Below, one piece after another: positions 27,252 to 31,246 of a stretch of 31,246 bases of DNA. Numbering within the stretch: the stretch's first letter is position 1; every line of letters starts with the position of its first letter. This DNA comes from CBCYMI01 sp965183855 (GTDB taxonomy: Bacteria; Pseudomonadota; Alphaproteobacteria; Caulobacterales; Maricaulaceae): NCBI GenBank assembly GCA_965183855.1, contig CBCYMI010000024.1, positions 1 through 31,246 on the forward strand. The letters run 5' to 3'. Made by a program: the position numbers and the translations under genes. The notes under the pieces are model-generated. The model worked only from the letters and a program-made list of their open reading frames with translations. It ran no database searches and was not told where the DNA came from.

Positions 27252-28169
27252 TTATTTTGGAAAAACACCAGAATTTGATACGCCAGAAGCAATTTTATGC
27301 CCAAGAAGATTTTCTATCCAGTGTGTTATTTCTATTATCTGCTCTAAATTAATATTTGTTTCTATACCTGCGCGTTCCAGCATAAATATGACGTCTTCTG
27401 TTGCGATATTTCCAGTTGCTCCAGGGGCAAAAGGACAGCCTCCAATTCCGCCACAGCTTGCGTCAATAATATAAACGCCTTCTTCTATGGCTGCATAGAT
27501 ATTTGCAAGTGCGGTATTACGCGTATTATGAAAGTGAACCCGGATTTGGATATTTTGGAGCTCTGTTCCCAAAGCGTGTTTTAATGTTCTCAATATTCGT
27601 TTTGTTTTCCAGGGATCGGCAACACCAATTGTGTCTGCAATAACGATTTCATCAACGCCATATTCAGCAGTTTTCAATGCTAGTTTAATGACTTTATTTT
27701 CATCAATTTCTCCTTCATAAGGATCCCCAAAACAGGTAGAAAGAGTTACGGATAAAAACCGGTTTTCCTGTTTGATGCCAGGGATGATAGATTTTAAAGT
27801 CATTAATGCTGTTTGTGTATCCATGCCCTGGTTTTTAATCCCAAAGCTTTCTCCAACACTAAGCGTAAAATTAATCTCATTACAGTTTGCCAAAATCGCG
27901 CGTTCAACTCCTTTTGCATTTAATGCAAGCCCAATTGTAGAATAGTCAGAAAGCTTCTTTTTTTGGTTTAGAATGTGCATGAGAGCATCTGAATTAGCCA
28001 TTGTCGGAACACGTTTTGGGTGAACAAAAGATGCGGTTTCAATCCGTTTTATTCCAGCGTTTGCAAGTCGGCTGATGAATTCCAGTTTTGTATCGAGAGA
28101 AAGGATTTTTGACTCATTTTGTAAACCGTCTCTTGGTCCAACTTCCACGATTTGAACATGGTCAGTCAT
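27252..28169 (-). CDS. Hydroxymethylglutaryl-CoA lyase
   Basis: TIM-barrel enzyme cleaving HMG-CoA to acetoacetate and acetyl-CoA, the last step of leucine breakdown. 305 aa is the usual size. VGPRDGLQNE gives R13 and D14; HFHNTRNTALAN gives the metal ligands H212 and H214; and GIGGCPFAPGATGN gives the signature Cys245. These match the catalytic set of known lyases and separate it from isopropylmalate or homocitrate synthases. The ATG has only a weak AAGAGA upstream. No other leucine-degradation gene (isovaleryl-CoA dehydrogenase, methylcrotonyl-CoA carboxylase) is nearby, so its role here is uncertain. Confidence 0.93.
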   Translation of the reverse strand: MTDHVQIVEVGPRDGLQNESKILSLDTKLEFISRLANAGIKRIETASFVHPKRVPTMANSDALMHILNQKKKLSDYSTIGLALNAKGVERAILANCNEINFTLSVGESFGIKNQGMDTQTALMTLKSIIPGIKQENRFLSVTLSTCFGDPYEGEIDENKVIKLALKTAEYGVDEIVIADTIGVADPWKTKRILRTLKHALGTELQNIQIRVHFHNTRNTALANIYAAIEEGVYIIDASCGGIGGCPFAPGATGNIATEDVIFMLERAGIETNINLEQIIEITHWIENLLGHKIASGVSNSGVFPK

Positions 28170-28170
28170 T

Positions 28171-28389
28171 TTATATCTCTTTCTCGATAAATATACCCAT
28201 ATTATTCATATAGCATATATTTGCTTTAATAATAGCTTTATATAACTTATAAAGCCCATCATAATCTTTCTTTAACAGATTTGCCAGAAAATTATGAATG
28301 ATGAAGAAATAAGGTGAAGCCCAATTGACAAGCAAATGATAGATTATAATAAGACAGATATAAACAAATGATAGAAGATGACCGCACAA
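28171..28389 (-). CDS. Possible small ORF upstream of HMG-CoA lyase
   Basis: A 72-aa frame from a TTG, hydrophobic at its N terminus and Lys-rich later (NLLKKDYDGLYKLYKAIIK). Its TAA is one base from the lyase ATG, which would permit translational coupling. I do not recognise it, and AT-rich DNA yields such frames by chance. The rest of the 28170-28593 spacer shows nothing else. Confidence 0.2.
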   Translation of the reverse strand: MCGHLLSFVYICLIIIYHLLVNWASPYFFIIHNFLANLLKKDYDGLYKLYKAIIKANICYMNNMGIFIEKEI

Positions 28390-28593
28390 TCCGTAAAATG
28401 GATTTAATCAAAAATGATTAAAAGGGAAATAATGATTCTCTTTCATTGTTATAGAGTATAAATTATGCTAGCGAAGAGGCTTTATATCATTATTTTTGTT
28501 TTGCTAGATAATATTAAGAATAAATATAATAGAATATAGGTAGAATCAACACATTATAAACCTGATTTAGGTTTGCTAAAGGCTGGAGCATAT

Positions 28594-29682
28594 ATGACGG
28601 ATTCATTTGATGTAATTGCGATAGGTAATGCTATTTTAGATGTAATATCTCCTGTTGATGATATGTTTTTAAAAGAACAGGAAATTCCCAAAGGGGTTAT
28701 GACTTTAATTGATTCTGAACGTGCAAGAAAGTTACATACATGTTTTTTAGATCCCGTTGAAATCTCTGGAGGCTCTGCAGCGAATACATTATCTGGATTA
28801 AATAGTCTGGGAGGAAGAACTGCTTTTATAGGCAAGGTTTCTGAAGATAAGGCTGGGCAAGTATTCATAGAACATATGCACAATGAGGGTATTTTTTTCC
28901 AGACACCTTGTAAAAAAACAGGATATACGGGACGGTGTATTATTTGTGTAACGCCTGATGGAGAAAGGTCAATGAACACTTATTTGGGTGTTGCAGGGGA
29001 TATTTATGCACAGGATATTACTGTGGATTTAGTTCGATCTACAAAGATTCTGTATTTTGAGGGGTATTTATTTGATTCAAAAAATGCACTTAAATCCATG
29101 CATCATGGCGCTCTTCTTGCGCAGAAATATAAACGTAACTGCGCTCTTTCTTTATCCGATCCTTTATGTGTTGACCGAAATAGAAAACAGATTTTATCTT
29201 TTATAGAACAATATACAGATATTTTATTTGCAAATGAAGAGGAAATTCTATCCTTATTTGAAACGGATAAATTTGAGACCGCACTTCAGAAAATTCAAAA
29301 CATATGTAACCTTGTTGTAATTACCAGAGGAGAAAAAGGAGCGATTATTTTGTCTCAATCCTCTATCGGAGATAACAGATCTGAAAATGTGTTATCAGCG
29401 CAAGTGGAAATCATTTCTATTAATGCACTTAAGGTAAAAAAAATTATTGATTTAACAGGGGCTGGTGATCAATTTGCAGCAGGTTTTTTATATGCGTATT
29501 CAAATGGGTATCCTTTAGAGTCTTGTGGGAAATTAGGAGCAATCTCTGCTTCTGAAATTATTACGCATTATGGTGCCCACCCTGAAATAGATTTAAAAAG
29601 TTATGCACGATTAAAAGGGTTCTCATTTAGAAAGTCAGTTCATCATGATCGTCAAAAAATCTTGCACTATCGAACTGCCTGA
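28594..29682 (+). CDS. Adenosine kinase-like PfkB-family sugar kinase
   Basis: Ribokinase-fold kinase of 362 aa. IAIGNAILDVI near the N terminus, GGSAANTLSGLNSLGG (the PfkB/adenosine-kinase substrate motif), GDIYAQD, FANEEEI, and LTGAGDQFAAGFLYAY with the catalytic Asp of GAGD are all present. The pattern GYTGRCIICVTPDGERSMNT is typical of the alphaproteobacterial group labelled adenosine kinase; true substrate is not proven. I chose ATG 28594 because GGAG lies five bases upstream; an earlier in-frame ATG at 28573 lacks one. hslV follows 71 bases later. Confidence 0.9.
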   Translation: MTDSFDVIAIGNAILDVISPVDDMFLKEQEIPKGVMTLIDSERARKLHTCFLDPVEISGGSAANTLSGLNSLGGRTAFIGKVSEDKAGQVFIEHMHNEGIFFQTPCKKTGYTGRCIICVTPDGERSMNTYLGVAGDIYAQDITVDLVRSTKILYFEGYLFDSKNALKSMHHGALLAQKYKRNCALSLSDPLCVDRNRKQILSFIEQYTDILFANEEEILSLFETDKFETALQKIQNICNLVVITRGEKGAIILSQSSIGDNRSENVLSAQVEIISINALKVKKIIDLTGAGDQFAAGFLYAYSNGYPLESCGKLGAISASEIITHYGAHPEIDLKSYARLKGFSFRKSVHHDRQKILHYRTA

Positions 29683-29753
29683 TCTCTTGATTTTTTTAAA
29701 ATCACAACCACATAACAGAAAATAGAATAATGAATACAGAGTGATAAGTAAAC

Positions 29754-30329
29754 ATGCACACTTTTGAAGAAAAATCATATCCATCAAAATTTCCATATTG
29801 GCGTGGAACAACTATTTTAGCTGTACGAAAAGATAGTAAACTTGTTTTTATTGGGGATGGTCAGGTTTCTCTTGGACAAACGGTTGTTAAATCAACTTCA
29901 AGAAAAATCAGACGATTGGCAAATGACAGGGTTATTGCAGGATTTGCGGGAGCAACAGCAGATGCGCTAACTTTATTTGAACGACTTGAAGAAAAATTAG
30001 AACGATATCCAGGTCAGCTCGCGCGTGCTTGTGCCGAGCTTGCTAAAGATTGGCGGATGGATCGCTATTTAAGAAGGCTTGAAGCAATGTTGCTTGTTGG
30101 GGATGAGCTATCAACCCTATTGGTAACTGGAGCTGGAGATGTTATGGAGCCAGAAGGGGGATGTTCTGCAATTGGTTCGGGTGGAAATTTTGCGCTTTCT
30201 GCGGCAAGAGCTTTATTTGACTATGAAGAAGATGCAGAGAAAATTGCTAAAAAAGCGATGAATATAGCTGCCGAAATATGTGTGTATACAAATCATCAAA
30301 CTGTCATTGAAACATTAAAATTAACATAG
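29754..30329 (+). CDS. hslV: ATP-dependent protease subunit HslV
   Basis: Proteasome-like threonine peptidase of the HslUV complex, 191 aa. The catalytic threonine is Thr19 in RGTTILAVRK, so an 18-residue prosegment (MHTFEEKSYPSKFPYWRG) would be removed; alphaproteobacterial HslV often carries such a segment. GDGQVSLGQTVVK, VIAGFAGATADALTLF and AIGSGGNFALSAARAL are family signatures. hslU follows after 15 bases, as expected. hslV is intact although its partner appears frameshifted. Confidence 0.96.
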   Translation: MHTFEEKSYPSKFPYWRGTTILAVRKDSKLVFIGDGQVSLGQTVVKSTSRKIRRLANDRVIAGFAGATADALTLFERLEEKLERYPGQLARACAELAKDWRMDRYLRRLEAMLLVGDELSTLLVTGAGDVMEPEGGCSAIGSGGNFALSAARALFDYEEDAEKIAKKAMNIAAEICVYTNHQTVIETLKLT

Positions 30330-30344
30330 GTTGTAAACATTTTT

Positions 30345-31246
30345 ATGTCTGTCCTTTCTTGTAAAGAAACTGTTAAAAAACTTGACTGTCATATTGTGGG
30401 TCAAAAAAAAGCAAAATGTGCAATTGCTACTGCAATGCGTAATCGGTGGCGTCGTAAAAAAGTTGAAAAAAGTCTTCGACAGGAAATCACTCCAAAAATA
30501 TTTTAATGATTGGAACAACAGGTGTTGGTAAAACAGAAATTGCTCGTCGATTGGCACGTTTGACAGATGCTCCATTTATTAAAGTAGAAGCGACTAAATT
30601 CACAGAGGTCGGCTATGTTGGCCGTGATGTTGAGCAAATTGTCAGAGATTTAACAGAGGCAGCACTTGCTTTGGTTAGAAAGCAATATAGAGAAGGCGTC
30701 AGACATCGTGCACAGAAAGCCTGTCAAGAAAGAGTTTTAGATGCAATTGTTGGAAAAACAGCCTCTGGTACAACTCGGGATAGTTTTCAAGAAAAACTAA
30801 TTCTAGGTGAGCTAGATGATAGGGAAATTGAGATTGAAATTAAGAATAATACCTCTCCTTTGCAAAGCCTTGAATTCCCAAATATGGCAGGTGCACATGT
30901 TGGAATGCTTAATTTGGGAGATTTAATGAAAGGATTTCCCAAAAATGTAAAAACGGTTAAGCTAAAAGTAAAAGAAGCATTCGAGCCTTTAATGGAAGAA
31001 GAAAGCGATAAGCTTTTGGATGAGGATAAAGTCATAAGACAGGCTTTAAAAAGCACACAGGAAGATGGTATTGTCTTTATTGATGAGATTGACAAGATTA
31101 GCGCCAAATCAAATACACGCTCTGCCGATATTTCAAGAGAAGGAGTTCAAAGAGATCTTTTGCCTTTAATTGAAGGAACAACCGTGTCTACAAAATATGG
31201 TCCTGTTGTAACAGATCATATTTTATTTATTGCTTCTGGAGCCTTT
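30345..31246 (+). pseudogene. hslU: HslU ATPase, one-base frameshift; 3' end outside window
   Basis: AAA+ unfoldase that feeds HslV. The first 53 codons (from ATG 30345) match the HslU N terminus and reach RQEITPK, then terminate at TAA 30504. The expected continuation NILMIG is restored if one A is added to the A5 run at 30494-30498; the shifted frame then runs open from there to the window end with MIGTTGVGKTEIARRLARL (Walker A), KVEATKFTEVGYVGRDVE, FIDEIDKI (Walker B) and SREGVQRDLLPLIEGT. All other features look functional, so a sequencing or assembly error, transcript slippage or recent inactivation are the alternatives. Confidence 0.85.

Noticed and set aside
28554..28979. Minus-strand 141-aa frame opposite the PfkB kinase
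   Set aside because: The forward strand encodes clear PfkB motifs; the reverse frame has no family pattern.

Overview
The window is an AT-rich stretch of an alphaproteobacterial chromosome. The phylum call rests on the block FYDLN-acid zinc protein / tRNA-Ala / aroA / cmk / rpsA / ihfB, an order common in Alphaproteobacteria, and on a DivL-type histidine-kinase homologue with tyrosine at the phosphoacceptor position. The low GC, long spacers, decayed insertion sequences, a prophage relic, a broken tRNA and a frameshifted hslU suggest a host-associated lineage undergoing genome decay (Rhodospirillales/Acetobacterales or Holosporales-like). That placement is inference.

Layout. 1-2385: polA, missing its 5' end. 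2427-4700 (-): a 757-aa protein I cannot assign, with a long disordered acidic first half and a helical second half. 4891-7383 (-): DivL-like PAS sensor. 7657-8706 (-): dusA. 8707-9911: relic zone, with a frameshifted phage replication-like gene running directly into a truncated tRNA-Thr(CGU). 9912-12203 (-): a second sensor protein whose histidine position is lysine, ending in an intact receiver. 12455-13963 (-): yifB/comM. 13964-14823: spacer with a G8 tract, an inverted repeat and tRNA-Ala(GGC). 14824-15192 (-): FYDLN protein, divergent from aroA-cmk-rpsA-ihfB (15435-20809). 20810-23219: degraded zone with an IS1595-like remnant containing a fragment of rpoC, then a small bacterial-PH membrane protein. 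23220-26002: prfC-mscS, overlapping by one base. 26268-26928: a second, inverted IS1595-like remnant. 27252-28169 (-): HMG-CoA lyase. 28594-31246: adenosine/PfkB kinase, hslV, and hslU with a one-base frameshift, running off the window.

How the genes fit together. Most intact genes are housekeeping: replication and repair (polA), tRNA modification (dusA), translation (rpsA, prfC, tRNA-Ala), nucleotide supply (cmk, adenosine kinase), the shikimate pathway (aroA), nucleoid structure (ihfB), proteolysis (hslUV) and osmotic safety (mscS). The most unusual content is the pair of sensor-kinase relatives that both lack the phosphoacceptor histidine, the unassigned 757-aa protein downstream of one of them, and the recombination scars. 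I found no CRISPR array, no intact prophage and no clearly new defence or biosynthetic system.
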